The notes beneath the pieces are model-generated. The model had not been told where the DNA came from. It searched no databases and was given only the letters and a program-made list of their open reading frames with translations. The position numbers and the translations under genes are program-made. Positions 14,757-24,634 of a stretch of 64,000 bases of DNA are shown in pieces. The DNA is from Effusibacillus dendaii (GTDB lineage: Bacteria > Bacillota > Bacilli > Tumebacillales > Effusibacillaceae). Numbering within the stretch: the stretch's first letter is position 1; each line of letters opens with the position of its first letter. The DNA is taken from NCBI RefSeq assembly GCF_015097055.1, contig NZ_AP023366.1:782501-846500 (forward strand), written 5' to 3'.

Positions 14757-16298
14757 CTACAACGGGATATTGCCGTGTTTTTTCGGCGGTCTGGTTTCCC
14801 GTTTGTTGCGCAGCAATTCGAGCGCTTCTTTCAGCTTGCGGCGCGTTTCACGCGGATCGATCACGTCGTCCACCATACCGGACGCGGCCGCCACATAAGG
14901 ATTGGCAAATTTTTCTTTGTATTCGGCGATCTTGGCTGCTCTTGTCGCCGCCGGATCTTGGCTCTCCGCAATCTCTCTGGCAAAAATAATGTTGGCTGCC
15001 CCTTCCGGCCCCATTACCGCCACTTCACCGGTCGGCCATGCGTATACCAGATCGGCCCCGATTGCTTTCGAGTTCATCGCGACGTAAGCGCCGCCATACG
15101 CCTTCCGCAAGATGATCGTTATTTTCGGTACGGTCGCTTCCGAATACGCGTACAGGATTTTCGCGCCATGTCGGATAATGCCGCGGTGTTCCTGCATTAC
15201 GCCAGGGATAAAGCCGGTCACGTCTTCAAACGTGATCAGCGGCAGATTGAACGAGTCGCAGAAACGGATAAAACGGGCAATTTTGTCAGACGAATCGATA
15301 TCCAGGCCGCCCGCCAGAAACTTCGGCTGGTTGGCGACAATGCCCACCGGTTGACCGTCAATTCGAGCAAACCCCACCACCGCATTTTTCGCAAACGTGG
15401 CCTGTACTTCCATAAAATCTCCATTGTCTGCCAACAAATGAATTACATCGCGCACATCGTACACTTTCGTGCCATCAACCGGCACCACATCGAGCAGTTC
15501 CTCCAGCCAACCGTCATCATCCGGGGCTTGTACGCGCGGCGGTTCTTCCATATTGTTTTCTGGCAGAAACGCAAGAAGACGGCGTACTTCGTTTAATACA
15601 TCCTCCTCCGTCGGACCGGTAAAATGGGCGACACCCGATATGCTCGACTGCGCTTTCGCGCCACCCAGGTCTTCCGCGGAAATTTTCTCGCCGGTCACCG
15701 TTTCAATCACTTTCGGTCCTGTAATAAACATCTGCGATGTTTTTTCCACCATAAAAATAAAGTCTGTGATCGCCGGTGAGTACACCGCACCGCCCGCACA
15801 GGGGCCCATAATCACGGAAATTTGCGGAATCAAGCCGGAATAGATAGAGTTCCGATAAAAAATATGCCCATACCCATCGAGCGACGAAACCCCTTCCTGA
15901 ATGCGGGCTCCGCCCGAATCGTTCAAGCCGATGATCGGACAGCCGTTTTTAGCGGCCAAATCCATGACGGCCGCAATTTTTTTGGCATGCATTTCCCCAA
16001 GCGCGCCGCCAAACACCGTAAAATCCTGTGCGAAAACATACACGATCCGACCGTTGATTTTCCCCCAACCGGTCACGACCCCCTCGCCGGGAGCCTCCAC
16101 ATCCGCCATGCCAAAGTGAGAGCCGCGATGCTCAATAAACGGGTTTAACTCACGAAATGTTCCTTCATCAAGCAGAATGTCGATCCGCTCCCGGGCGGTC
16201 AACTTTCCCTTATCATGCTGCTGCCCGATTCGTTTGTCGCCGCCCCCTAATTCTACCTTGCGGCGGCGTTCTTCCATGTCTCTGATTTTGCTCTCCAC
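14757..16298 (-). CDS. Acyl-CoA carboxylase carboxyltransferase subunit (propionyl-/methylmalonyl-CoA type)
   Basis: The 513-residue protein is a biotin-dependent carboxyltransferase of the PccB/MmdA type. Visible features are NDSGGARIQEGVSSLDGYG, GPCAGGAVYSPAITDF and the C-terminal CoA site KAYGGAYVAMNSK with GPEGAANIIF. It transfers a carboxyl group between biotin and propionyl-CoA/methylmalonyl-CoA. I chose a GTG start at 16298, six bases after GGAGGT; the upstream extension reads through the ribosome binding site. It is the last gene of the mutase operon. No biotin carboxylase or biotin carrier gene is in this window. Confidence 0.9.
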   Translation of the reverse strand: MESKIRDMEERRRKVELGGGDKRIGQQHDKGKLTARERIDILLDEGTFRELNPFIEHRGSHFGMADVEAPGEGVVTGWGKINGRIVYVFAQDFTVFGGALGEMHAKKIAAVMDLAAKNGCPIIGLNDSGGARIQEGVSSLDGYGHIFYRNSIYSGLIPQISVIMGPCAGGAVYSPAITDFIFMVEKTSQMFITGPKVIETVTGEKISAEDLGGAKAQSSISGVAHFTGPTEEDVLNEVRRLLAFLPENNMEEPPRVQAPDDDGWLEELLDVVPVDGTKVYDVRDVIHLLADNGDFMEVQATFAKNAVVGFARIDGQPVGIVANQPKFLAGGLDIDSSDKIARFIRFCDSFNLPLITFEDVTGFIPGVMQEHRGIIRHGAKILYAYSEATVPKITIILRKAYGGAYVAMNSKAIGADLVYAWPTGEVAVMGPEGAANIIFAREIAESQDPAATRAAKIAEYKEKFANPYVAAASGMVDDVIDPRETRRKLKEALELLRNKRETRPPKKHGNIPL

Positions 16299-16321
16299 TT
16301 GGATACCTCCAATGATGATCC

Positions 16322-16732
16322 TTATTCGATTCGCTGACAATATTCGGTCAACACGCCAAACGTATCTTTTGGATGCAGGAAGGCAATCATTTTGCCATGT
16401 CCGCCGGGACGCGGCTGCTCGTCGATCAACCGGATTCCGGCCGCTTTCGCTTCCGCCAATTTCGCTGCGATATCCTCAACCGCATAGGCCACATGGTGGA
16501 TGCCAGGCCCTTTTTTCTCAAGAAAAACCGCAATGGGACTGTCCGGTGAGGTCGGTTCCAGCAGTTCCACCGTACTTTCCCCTACCTGCAGAAAAACGGC
16601 CCGCACTTTCTGATCGGCAATCACTTCTTCATGGATCACTTTCAGACCGATCGGCCCTTCATAAAGCGGCAGCGTCTTTTCAATACTTGCAACGGCAATG
16701 CCGAGATGATCGATTTTTAAAGGGGGAATCAT
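16322..16732 (-). CDS. mce: Methylmalonyl-CoA epimerase
   Basis: The 136-residue glyoxalase-fold protein (KIDHLGIAV at the N-terminus, [14 protein letters not shown] in the middle, GVLTEYCQ near the end) interconverts (R)- and (S)-methylmalonyl-CoA. The metal-binding pattern H...E...H...E of the vicinal oxygen chelate superfamily is visible. Its start overlaps the stop of the B12-binding subunit gene by four bases. It lies in the expected place between mutase and carboxyltransferase. Confidence 0.93.
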   Translation of the reverse strand: MIPPLKIDHLGIAVASIEKTLPLYEGPIGLKVIHEEVIADQKVRAVFLQVGESTVELLEPTSPDSPIAVFLEKKGPGIHHVAYAVEDIAAKLAEAKAAGIRLIDEQPRPGGHGKMIAFLHPKDTFGVLTEYCQRIE

Positions 16733-17136
16733 GAAACCGCCCCTTTCTTGAGATGACTCCGGATAAAATCGGCTGTCTTCTTAATCGGCGTTCCCGGCGT
16801 GAAAATCTCATCAATCCCTGCCTGCTTCAAGAGCGGTATGTCTTCGTCAGGAATCACACCGCCGCCAATCACCAGTACATCGTCGATCCCCTGCTCCTTC
16901 AACAACCGCACCACTTCCGGGAACAGTTCCAGATGAGCGCCCGACAAGGAAGACAGGCCGATCACACTGACGTCTTCCTGAATGGCTGCCGCCACGATCT
17001 GTTCCGGCGTCTGCCGAAGTCCTGTATAAATCACTTCCATCCCTTCATCCCGCAATCCCTGCGCAATTACCAAAGCCCCCCGATCATGTCCGTCCAATCC
17101 CGGTTTTGCGACCAAAACGCGAATTTTCTGCTCCAT
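16729..17136 (-). CDS. Methylmalonyl-CoA mutase, B12-binding subunit
   Basis: The 135-residue protein is a stand-alone cobalamin-binding domain. The cobalt-coordinating motif DxHxxG is D15-G-H17-D-R-G20, followed by [26 protein letters not shown] and a GG...P pattern typical of the family. Together with the 552-residue catalytic subunit upstream it makes a split mutase; other bacteria fuse the two. It is separated from the catalytic gene by 65 bases and coupled to the epimerase gene downstream. Confidence 0.93.
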   Translation of the reverse strand: MEQKIRVLVAKPGLDGHDRGALVIAQGLRDEGMEVIYTGLRQTPEQIVAAAIQEDVSVIGLSSLSGAHLELFPEVVRLLKEQGIDDVLVIGGGVIPDEDIPLLKQAGIDEIFTPGTPIKKTADFIRSHLKKGAVS

Positions 17137-17201
17137 CTTGTTCTCTCCTTTTCCCCGATTGGCAATCGTGTAACTCGTTCTGCTCCCACGGTACCCTAAA
17201 T

Positions 17202-18860
17202 CTAAAACAGGGAGGGTCGATATTCGCCAAATACAGAGCGCATTACATCACAGATTTCGCCTGTTGTAGCATAGACGCGAACTGCGTCCAATATATACGG
17301 CATCAGATTGTCCTGCCCTTCCGCCGCCGTTTTTAACGCCTGCAGTTTCGTTTGAACTTCCTCATTGTTTCGCTCGGAACGAAGCTTGGCCAAACGCTCC
17401 GCCTGAATTTTGCCAAGCGCCGGATTCACGCGCAGCAATTCCGGCTGCGGCTCATTTTCAATCGTAAATTTGTTCATGCCGACTACAACATCTTCACCCG
17501 ACTCTATTGCCATTTGCGTCCGATAGGATGCCTGCTGGATTTCCCGCTGCATGTAGCCTTGCTCGATAGCTGTTACAGCGCCGCCCATCTCGTCGATTTT
17601 TTCGATGTACCGCATAACCTCTTTTTCAATTTCATCCGTCAATGATTCAATATAGTAGGAGCCGCCAAGCGGGTCGATCGTGTCAGCCACACCGCTTTCG
17701 TACGCGATAATCTGTTGCGTGCGCAGTGCAATCCGCGCAGAGTCTTCCGTCGGCAAAGCCAGCGCTTCATCCCGTGAGTTGGTATGCAGGCTCTGCGTAC
17801 CTCCCAAAACAGCTGCCAATGCCTGGATTGTGACCCGTACGATATTATTGTCAGGCTGTTGGGCGGTCAATGTAGAACCACCCGTCTGGGTGTGGAAACG
17901 AAGTTGCCAGGATTTCGGATCCTCCGCCTTGAAACGATGCCTCATAATCTTTGCCCAGATGCGTCTCGCTGCTCTGAATTTTGCAATTTCTTCCATGAAA
18001 TTATTATGCGCATTAAAGAAAAATGACAAGCGGGGAGCAAATTTGTCAACCGGCAAACCGGCATCAACAGCTGCCTGTACATAAGCAATCGCATTCGAAA
18101 TCGTGAACGCCACTTCCTGTACGGCAGTGGAACCCGCTTCCCGAATATGATAACCGGAAATGGATATGGTGTTCCAGTTTGGCACCTTGTCTGCACAATA
18201 CTCAAATATGTTGGTGATTAATCGCATGGACGGTGCCGGTGGATAGATGTATGTGCCGCGCGCCACATACTCTTTCAGAATATCATTTTGAATGGTACCG
18301 GTGAGCTTGTCGGAAGAGACGCCCTGCTTCTCGCCAACCGCAATATACATCGCCAGCAAAACGGATGCAGGTGCGTTGATTGTCATCGAAGTACTGACCT
18401 TGTCGAGCGGGATTCCTTTGAGCAGCGTCTCCATATCGACCAGCGAAGAAATCGAAACGCCTACTTTGCCCACTTCACCGCGTGCCATCGGGTGGTCAGC
18501 ATCATAACCGATCTGGGTAGGCAAATCAAACGCGGTGGACAGACCGGTTTGGCCCTGTTTGAGCAGATAACGGAACCGTTCATTCGTCTCTTCCGCTGAT
18601 CCAAATCCGGCATACTGCCGCATCGTCCAGTATCGTCCGCGATACATGGTCGGTTGAATACCGCGTGTGAACGGGTATTCGCCGGGAAAACCCAGCTTTT
18701 CCAAATATGTTTGCTGCTCGCCATTCTCTTTGGGTATGTATAGCCGGTCTACTTCCAGATCGCTGGACGTGGTGAAGCGCCGCTTTCGTTCCGGAAATTT
18801 TGCAACCGCTTTCTCTACTTTTCGCTGCCATGCGTCCAATTTTTCGTTAAAATCCGACAC
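17202..18860 (-). CDS. Methylmalonyl-CoA mutase, catalytic subunit
   Basis: The 552-residue protein is the TIM-barrel catalytic part of a B12-dependent mutase that converts (R)-methylmalonyl-CoA to succinyl-CoA. It shows [26 protein letters not shown], the substrate-binding segment, [19 protein letters not shown], and the late [14 protein letters not shown] motif. It lacks the C-terminal B12 domain, which is encoded next. The GTG start follows GGAGGGGACTTT. A TATAAT box near 18897-18902 on the minus strand may be its -10, but no good -35 is seen. The cofactor-loading GTPase MeaB is not in the operon. Confidence 0.94.
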   Translation of the reverse strand: MSDFNEKLDAWQRKVEKAVAKFPERKRRFTTSSDLEVDRLYIPKENGEQQTYLEKLGFPGEYPFTRGIQPTMYRGRYWTMRQYAGFGSAEETNERFRYLLKQGQTGLSTAFDLPTQIGYDADHPMARGEVGKVGVSISSLVDMETLLKGIPLDKVSTSMTINAPASVLLAMYIAVGEKQGVSSDKLTGTIQNDILKEYVARGTYIYPPAPSMRLITNIFEYCADKVPNWNTISISGYHIREAGSTAVQEVAFTISNAIAYVQAAVDAGLPVDKFAPRLSFFFNAHNNFMEEIAKFRAARRIWAKIMRHRFKAEDPKSWQLRFHTQTGGSTLTAQQPDNNIVRVTIQALAAVLGGTQSLHTNSRDEALALPTEDSARIALRTQQIIAYESGVADTIDPLGGSYYIESLTDEIEKEVMRYIEKIDEMGGAVTAIEQGYMQREIQQASYRTQMAIESGEDVVVGMNKFTIENEPQPELLRVNPALGKIQAERLAKLRSERNNEEVQTKLQALKTAAEGQDNLMPYILDAVRVYATTGEICDVMRSVFGEYRPSLF

Positions 18861-18902
18861 AAAGTCCCCTCCAAGCCTTAGATCTTATATTTAGATTATT
18901 AT

Positions 18903-19407
18903 AGCACACCGCCCAAAAGGTTACATGATCATGCAAAGAAAAAGGACAATGCATAATATACATGACTGAAATGCTTAATAATGACAAACGAGATGTGGCG
19001 GTGTTCACTAACCCTAGTGGAACAACCTGTTCGATTGCAGTTGTTTTAGACGCACAAAGTGAGCAGGCAGCAAGATTCTGAGGGCTTCAAGGTTATAGAA
19101 GACATTTGAACATGTCGTTCGAGTTCGGACCGACACGCATTTGAAACCCTCATCAATCATTTTTTTGATCGTTGCATTGCCTTTTTCTTTGCCTCTTCCC
19201 ACAATGAAGCAACCCAGTAGCCAGCTACTTCTCTATCCTGGGTGACCCAACTGTTTCTTACTTGATTGAGTCTTCAAATGTCCCGTTCGTTAATGTATGC
19301 TCAAAAACCCGTCTTGCCATTTTCATCCCTCTAGCCAACCAATAACTCCATACTATTATCACTTTACAAAACATTAATATTTACTGCACCTTACTCGAAA
19401 ATTCAGT
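18903..19407. other. AT-rich gap without a convincing gene
   Basis: This stretch of about 500 bases is more AT-rich than its surroundings. Short frames exist on both strands: one of 39 codons from 18962 (plus), and broken fragments on the minus strand between 19014 and 19330 that change frame several times. None has a ribosome binding site or a family match that I recognise. The broken minus-strand fragments look like decayed coding DNA. Confidence 0.5.
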
Positions 19408-20369
19408 TCAGATCACAAAATTTATACGATCATAAGCAATCCTAGGTTCAGGAATCGTCTGTTCGAATATATTTCTCATTGAATCTGCCCGTTGTTTAGT
19501 TGATCGTGGTCCCGAATATGAAAACATTTCCACCATGTCAGGAGTTTCGATATACCTATACAACAAAAAAAGCCCCCCTTTCTTGAAAGAAGGCTTTAAC
19601 CTGTATACCCGTATTTTAGTGTTTTCTAAAATTGCTTCCCAATCTTCTGGAAAACCGATTCGATCCAATTCTAATACACCCGTATACTCTGAAAATAATG
19701 CCTCTAGCCGGGTAATAAAGTTTCTCCATCTACCTGGATCAGGAATCAGTTCCTTAAGTATATATAAGTGCGCAAAAATTTTATTTTGTTGAATTCTTAG
19801 TTTTTTAGATGTGCACATATATTACGCACATAGGACAGACATTTTAGCCAACTTTCAAGATAAATTGCAGGTACTCGATAATTGTTTTTAGCAATATCAT
19901 TTTTATCTTCGTTTTTCAGATTGGAAAAAAGTTTTGATAGTGCACCAAATGACAATACTTCAACGGCTACCCAGATAGGTATTTTTCCTTCGTATTTTTC
20001 GAAATGGTGCTTAATGAATATTTCGTGGGATCGTCTAACTTCCTTATTTAACTCAACAAGAAAAGCCTCGTGGTATACTGGATTTTCAAAATGAACTGAT
20101 TCCAAATGACCCAAAGCACCGTATGAATGAGCAATATGGTAAGCAATATGAGTACGAAAAGCGATTTCTACCTGTTCGGTCATTTCCATAATTAAGTAGC
20201 GAAAGCGATGGTCAAATTCATACAATGCGTATATTTGATTAAATGTTATGCCCGGATGGTATGGGTCATTTTGCTTGAGACTTAACCCATATGCGTTGAG
20301 GCGGTAGTAATTGATTCTCTTTAACGTTCGGATTGCGAAATCTTCATCTTCAATAATGAGACCCCCGAG
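19408..20369 (-). pseudogene. Abi family (Abi_2) abortive-infection protein, decayed
   Basis: Read on the minus strand, residues GLIIEDEDFAIRTLKRINYY are the typical N-terminal block of Abi-like (AbiD/AbiF) proteins. They continue in frame through EFDHRFRYLIMEMTEQVEIA to YVRNICAH, the RNxxxH-type motif. The frame then stops. A second frame resumes with QQNKIFAHLYILKELIPDPG and ends with DRIGFPEDWEAIL, the usual C-terminus. So about 15-20 residues and the frame have been lost in the middle, and about 20 residues with the start codon are missing at the front, 38 bases from the ABC permease stop. The gene is broken twice. Confidence 0.75.
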
Positions 20370-20406
20370 AATTGCGTGAAAACAGCGCCCGGGCGGTCAT
20401 GTTTCA

Positions 20407-21288
20407 TCAAACGGCGGAACGTTTTCTCCATGCGATCTTCGGGCGTACCGGATGCAGCAGATAAATGCTGAGAAGTACGAACAAAATGATCAATACGGGC
20501 AAAGTGATTAGGAAAATGGGCCAGGGATTCTGAATCCAATAGTTGATGGCCAATCCTTCCACGCCTGTAGTCGGGAATTGGCGTGGATGAAACATATGGA
20601 TCAGCATCATCGGCGGGCTTATTCCCTCAAAAATAACGGGCAGTGAATGAACAAACGGATTGTTTTGCACAAATGGATGATTCGGATACCGCATGCCGTG
20701 CAAAAACCAATCTTCTGTCAAAGTGGACAGGAGCGGAGCGCCTGCCAGGAACACAAACAAACAGCCGTACGTGATTACCGTGCTGACACTTGTTCGTTTC
20801 GACCAGACGGAGCACAGCACACCAAACGATCCGCAAAACAGGATAAGCAAAATCATCATGCCAAACGTTCCCAACAATTGCAACGGCGATACTCCGCCAT
20901 ACAGCAGCACGACGGCGTAAACCGGCAGTGTGGCTACAATCAGCAAGACGATAAATACGATCGAAGAAAGCAATTTATGAACGACAATCGATGCAGGCGA
21001 AAGCTGGGTCGTCAACAGGACGCTTAACGTTTGGCGCTCCCTTTCCCCGCTTACAGACCCAGCCGTCAGGCCAGGCGCCACGAATGCAATCAACCCCATT
21101 TGCAATAAAGACAGCGCGAGAAACAAATCGGAGCTCGACCCGATCGGTAAATAGCCTTGTCTGGAAACTTCCTGAAACATAACAAACCAAGCAATCACGC
21201 CCACAACAAGCAAATAAAGAAAAATGATCAAAGGCGTCTTGAAGGTTCGCCACCGCTGCCGAAACTCTTTTAATAATACCGGATTCAT
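20407..21288 (-). CDS. ABC transporter permease (ABC-2 type)
   Basis: The 293-residue protein has about six membrane helices. It begins MNPVLLKEFRQRWRTFKTPLIIFLYLLVVG and contains the GSVSGERERQTLSVLLTTQLSP stretch found in ABC-2 permeases. It is the last gene of the ECF-sigma operon and overlaps the ATPase gene by four bases, so the two form one transporter. The substrate is unknown. Its 3' end borders the Abi pseudogene. Confidence 0.88.
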   Translation of the reverse strand: MNPVLLKEFRQRWRTFKTPLIIFLYLLVVGVIAWFVMFQEVSRQGYLPIGSSSDLFLALSLLQMGLIAFVAPGLTAGSVSGERERQTLSVLLTTQLSPASIVVHKLLSSIVFIVLLIVATLPVYAVVLLYGGVSPLQLLGTFGMMILLILFCGSFGVLCSVWSKRTSVSTVITYGCLFVFLAGAPLLSTLTEDWFLHGMRYPNHPFVQNNPFVHSLPVIFEGISPPMMLIHMFHPRQFPTTGVEGLAINYWIQNPWPIFLITLPVLIILFVLLSIYLLHPVRPKIAWRKRSAV

Positions 21289-22226
21289 GATCCCACTCCT
21301 TTTGTAATCGCCAGGAAAATATCTTCCAGGTTTCCGCTGTCTTCCGACAGACTGACGACCGGAATCCTCTGGTCAATCAGCATTTTCAAAAATTCCGCCT
21401 GTTCCGCCTCCGTTCCGTCAAACGCGATCTGTATTTCGTTCGGTACGGAACGGTTTTGCAAAATGCGGTATTTGGGCTGCAGGAAATCGGTCACCCGTTT
21501 TAAATCCGATTCACTGACAGATGGCAGCAGGCGGATTTTTAAAAGACGGTTTCCATATACCTTAGCCGCAATCTGGTCGACACTCCCCACCGCCACCAGC
21601 TTTCCAGCCTCGATCACGCCGATGTCGGTGCACATCTCCGCCAATTCGGGAAGGATATGAGAACTGATCAGAATGGTTTTTCCCATTCGGCGAAGCTCTT
21701 TTAAAATCTCCTTCATTTCGATGCGAGCTCGCGGATCGAGCCCGGATGCCGGTTCATCAAGGATCAGCAGCTGCGGATCATGCACCAGACTCCTTGCCAG
21801 CCCCAGGCGCTGTTTCATCCCGCGCGACAGGTGATCCACATAGGAATCTGCCTTATCGCTCAGATTCACCAATTCAAGTAAACTTCCGATCAAGCTCGGT
21901 CTTTTTTCACGCGGAATTTGATAAGCTCCCGCGTAAAAGTCGAGATATTCAGTTACTTTCAGATTGTCATACACTCCAAAAAAGTCGGGCATGTAGCCAA
22001 TCAACCTGCGCACAGCAGCCGGATTTTCCGTCACCTCAAAATCCCCTACGTACACCTTTCCCTCGGTCGGCTCCAGCAGCGTGGCAAGAATCAACATGGT
22101 GGTCGTCTTCCCAGCCCCGTTTGGTCCCACAAATCCGAATACGGATCCGCTCGGAATTTGCAGGTTGAGATGGGATACAGCAGTGTACTTCCCGTATTTT
22201 TTGGTCAAATCCTCGATCCGTATCAT
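21285..22226 (-). CDS. ABC transporter ATP-binding protein
   Basis: The 313-residue ATPase has Walker A GPNGAGKT (residues 34-41), signature LSRGMKQRLGLA, Walker B LLILDEPASGLDPRA and the switch histidine in LISSHIL. A C-terminal extension of about 90 residues follows, as in ATPases paired with ABC-2 permeases. Start and stop both overlap neighbours by four bases, which ties it to the large membrane protein upstream and the permease downstream. Confidence 0.92.
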   Translation of the reverse strand: MIRIEDLTKKYGKYTAVSHLNLQIPSGSVFGFVGPNGAGKTTTMLILATLLEPTEGKVYVGDFEVTENPAAVRRLIGYMPDFFGVYDNLKVTEYLDFYAGAYQIPREKRPSLIGSLLELVNLSDKADSYVDHLSRGMKQRLGLARSLVHDPQLLILDEPASGLDPRARIEMKEILKELRRMGKTILISSHILPELAEMCTDIGVIEAGKLVAVGSVDQIAAKVYGNRLLKIRLLPSVSESDLKRVTDFLQPKYRILQNRSVPNEIQIAFDGTEAEQAEFLKMLIDQRIPVVSLSEDSGNLEDIFLAITKGVGS

Positions 22227-24625
22227 GATTTCGCCTCCCCTTCCACGGTAATGACCGGTTCCACAACAGGGAGATCGGTTGTCGTCTGATTGTTGATACG
22301 AACTTGCAGCAGATTGCCGTTTTTTAAATAGGGGGCTATTTCTGCAGCGCTAAATGTGGTCGTACCGTCAGTTTTCAAGTCGTCCCAGCGGCCAGTTTGC
22401 CAATTTCGCAATTGGTATTGCAGTGATTTCGGCGTTTCCTTCGTAAATGGCGAGTACTGTAGCTGTACGCGGTCAATCCGGAACGAGTTGGCGGCAGGAA
22501 ACACCACTTCGCTAACCGCGTCGCCTCTCCCCAAAACAGGCGATCTGTAGGGAAATCCCCAATCCCGAATGCCTGTATGCGTCACGATGCGAGATGGCAG
22601 CAGTTCAGAAGGAATCGATACTTTTTCATTCGGCAGAAAATCTACTGGCAGATCCTGCAGAACCAGAAACAACGCACCCGGTTCATTGGCCTGGTTGGGA
22701 ACGGATGCGACGTTCGCCGACTCTTCCGTCCACCCCGCCAATTTCAACGTTCCCGGCGCGAAAGGTTCGCGCATTGCAGCATACTGGGCAATCTGCGAGT
22801 ACCGTTGATTTTTTAACAGGTTCAGCCCTGCGTCAACAGGTACTAATCCTTCACTCAGCTTTTGAATTCCTGCAGGATTTCCCCCGAACTTATCCGGATA
22901 TGAAATCGCTACGCCCTGCATCGCGGGAACCGCACGAGCCGGATTAACGGGTTCCGGACGGAACGATTGTTCGGTAAACGATTGCGGCTGCAAACTGATA
23001 TTCACTTCCTGCGTTTTACCGATTGGCAAGTCGGGCAGAACAGCCGTTTTCATACCCACTACAAGCCGAACATCCTTCAGGTTAAACCGGCTTTTGTTGG
23101 AGATCATGCCGACCAGTCTGTCACCCTTCAGAGCCAGCCTGCCTTCAATCGAACCGGCGTCTCTCAGGGGTGCGGTGACCGCGACCGAACGAGTGGTCAT
23201 ATACTCCACGTCCTGAAATTCAACCGCCGGATGCAAATGATCTTCCGTTACCCGGAAATCGGCAAGACGGTTCAACTGTACTTGCGGCTGCAGATACGAT
23301 CCAGTTACCGCCTCGACCCGATACACGCCGCCGTTTGGCACGACAAAAGATTGCACAGATTCCACTTTGGCGTAATTTGAATCGGTAATGTTTATCACAC
23401 CGACAGCTTGCGTATAGACCTTTGATTTATGAGAAGCAAACCCGTACACCAGAATGACGGCTGTCAATGTCAAAGAGATGGCAGGCAGCGCACCCCATCC
23501 CCATTCCCGTTTGTCTTTTCGCCGAAGGAAAAGATAAAGACCGGGACCGATCAGCACCATATAGAACAACATGGCAATGCTGATCGTTTTTACAGAAAAC
23601 AGCTGCAACTGCGGAAAATACTGGCTGACATTCAACAAGTTCCAGATATTGTTGAAGTTATGTTCCCTGTACTGCATATCAAATCCCTGCAGGGACAAAA
23701 TTCGACCCCACAACTCTTGATTTCCTGACCAATTGGCCAATGGGCCGGCCTGCAAATCGAAAGCCGTTTGGATCACCCGGCCGCTTCCTACCTTTTTGTC
23801 AGCGATAATGGGGATTCCGTTATCTTCAATCAGTTTATTGCCATTTACCGTAACCGCTTTGCCGACCGTCACACTGCCGTCGATCGGACTCCCGTCTGTA
23901 TAGCGGCTTAACGATTGCAAGTTCGCCGTGATCTGGCCGTCCATTTGCATAGGGAGCAAACGAACGAAAGAGGGCAAGTCTTTTAAGGAGTTAGAGACCG
24001 ATCCGACGATCAAGGTGCCTCCCAGTTCCACCCAGTTGGACACCGCTTTTGCCTGCTCCTCCGACAGCGTGAAGTTCGGATCATTCAGCACTAACAAATC
24101 GAGATTGCGCAGTGAGTCGGGAGAGGCAACATCTTCCGCCTGCAGGGATGTCACCGCAATTCCAATCTGATTTGCCGCATCTTGCCGATCAAGAAAGGAG
24201 AACAAGCCTTTCTCTCCGACGGTTCCCACCAATACACCGTTAAAGGGATTTGATTTAAATGGCTGTTCTGTAACAGGTGTGCCGTTGCTCTTTACAATTA
24301 CTCTTCCATCTTGGTTCAAAATGGCGGCCGACAGCTGGAAAGTCACATTGGCGGATTTCCCGGCAGCAACGGTAATCGGTTTTTCATAATTGGCCGCATC
24401 CACATACCGGTGAGAAACCTGCACCGTTCCCGAAAAATTGTCATATCGGCTCGTGAGGGTCACTTTAACCGGTATCAGGGATTCTCCTTTATAAAGCCCG
24501 TTAATTCCTGTCTCCACTGATAAAATGAGGGAATCCTCATTATTGGCTGCCCACGACTGTGTCGGCCAAAGCCCGACCACGAGCAGCAGGAGCGACAGGC
24601 GAACTATCATGTAGATCATCTTCAT
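22223..24625 (-). CDS. Large membrane protein with glutamine-amidotransferase-like ectodomain
   Basis: The 800-residue protein has a signal-like N-terminus (residues 1-26) and an outer part of about 320 residues. This includes a Gatase-like segment (LRNLDLLVLNDPNFTLSEEQAKAVSNWVELGGTLIVG, 172-208). Two membrane helices follow at about 347-366 and 379-397, joined by a basic loop RRKDKREW, and then a second outer part of about 400 residues. The catalytic Cys of true amidotransferases is not evident, so this is probably a structural domain. It is encoded between the anti-sigma-like gene and the ABC ATPase and may be a third transporter component. No function is known to me. Confidence 0.75.
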   Translation of the reverse strand: MKMIYMIVRLSLLLLVVGLWPTQSWAANNEDSLILSVETGINGLYKGESLIPVKVTLTSRYDNFSGTVQVSHRYVDAANYEKPITVAAGKSANVTFQLSAAILNQDGRVIVKSNGTPVTEQPFKSNPFNGVLVGTVGEKGLFSFLDRQDAANQIGIAVTSLQAEDVASPDSLRNLDLLVLNDPNFTLSEEQAKAVSNWVELGGTLIVGSVSNSLKDLPSFVRLLPMQMDGQITANLQSLSRYTDGSPIDGSVTVGKAVTVNGNKLIEDNGIPIIADKKVGSGRVIQTAFDLQAGPLANWSGNQELWGRILSLQGFDMQYREHNFNNIWNLLNVSQYFPQLQLFSVKTISIAMLFYMVLIGPGLYLFLRRKDKREWGWGALPAISLTLTAVILVYGFASHKSKVYTQAVGVINITDSNYAKVESVQSFVVPNGGVYRVEAVTGSYLQPQVQLNRLADFRVTEDHLHPAVEFQDVEYMTTRSVAVTAPLRDAGSIEGRLALKGDRLVGMISNKSRFNLKDVRLVVGMKTAVLPDLPIGKTQEVNISLQPQSFTEQSFRPEPVNPARAVPAMQGVAISYPDKFGGNPAGIQKLSEGLVPVDAGLNLLKNQRYSQIAQYAAMREPFAPGTLKLAGWTEESANVASVPNQANEPGALFLVLQDLPVDFLPNEKVSIPSELLPSRIVTHTGIRDWGFPYRSPVLGRGDAVSEVVFPAANSFRIDRVQLQYSPFTKETPKSLQYQLRNWQTGRWDDLKTDGTTTFSAAEIAPYLKNGNLLQVRINNQTTTDLPVVEPVITVEGEAKS

Positions 24626-24634
24626 TTCGACTCA

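Noticed and set aside
19014-19202. 62-codon frame with a KKMIDEGFKCVSVR segment
   Set aside because: No ribosome binding site; the surrounding fragments change frame repeatedly, so it reads as decayed DNA rather than a gene.
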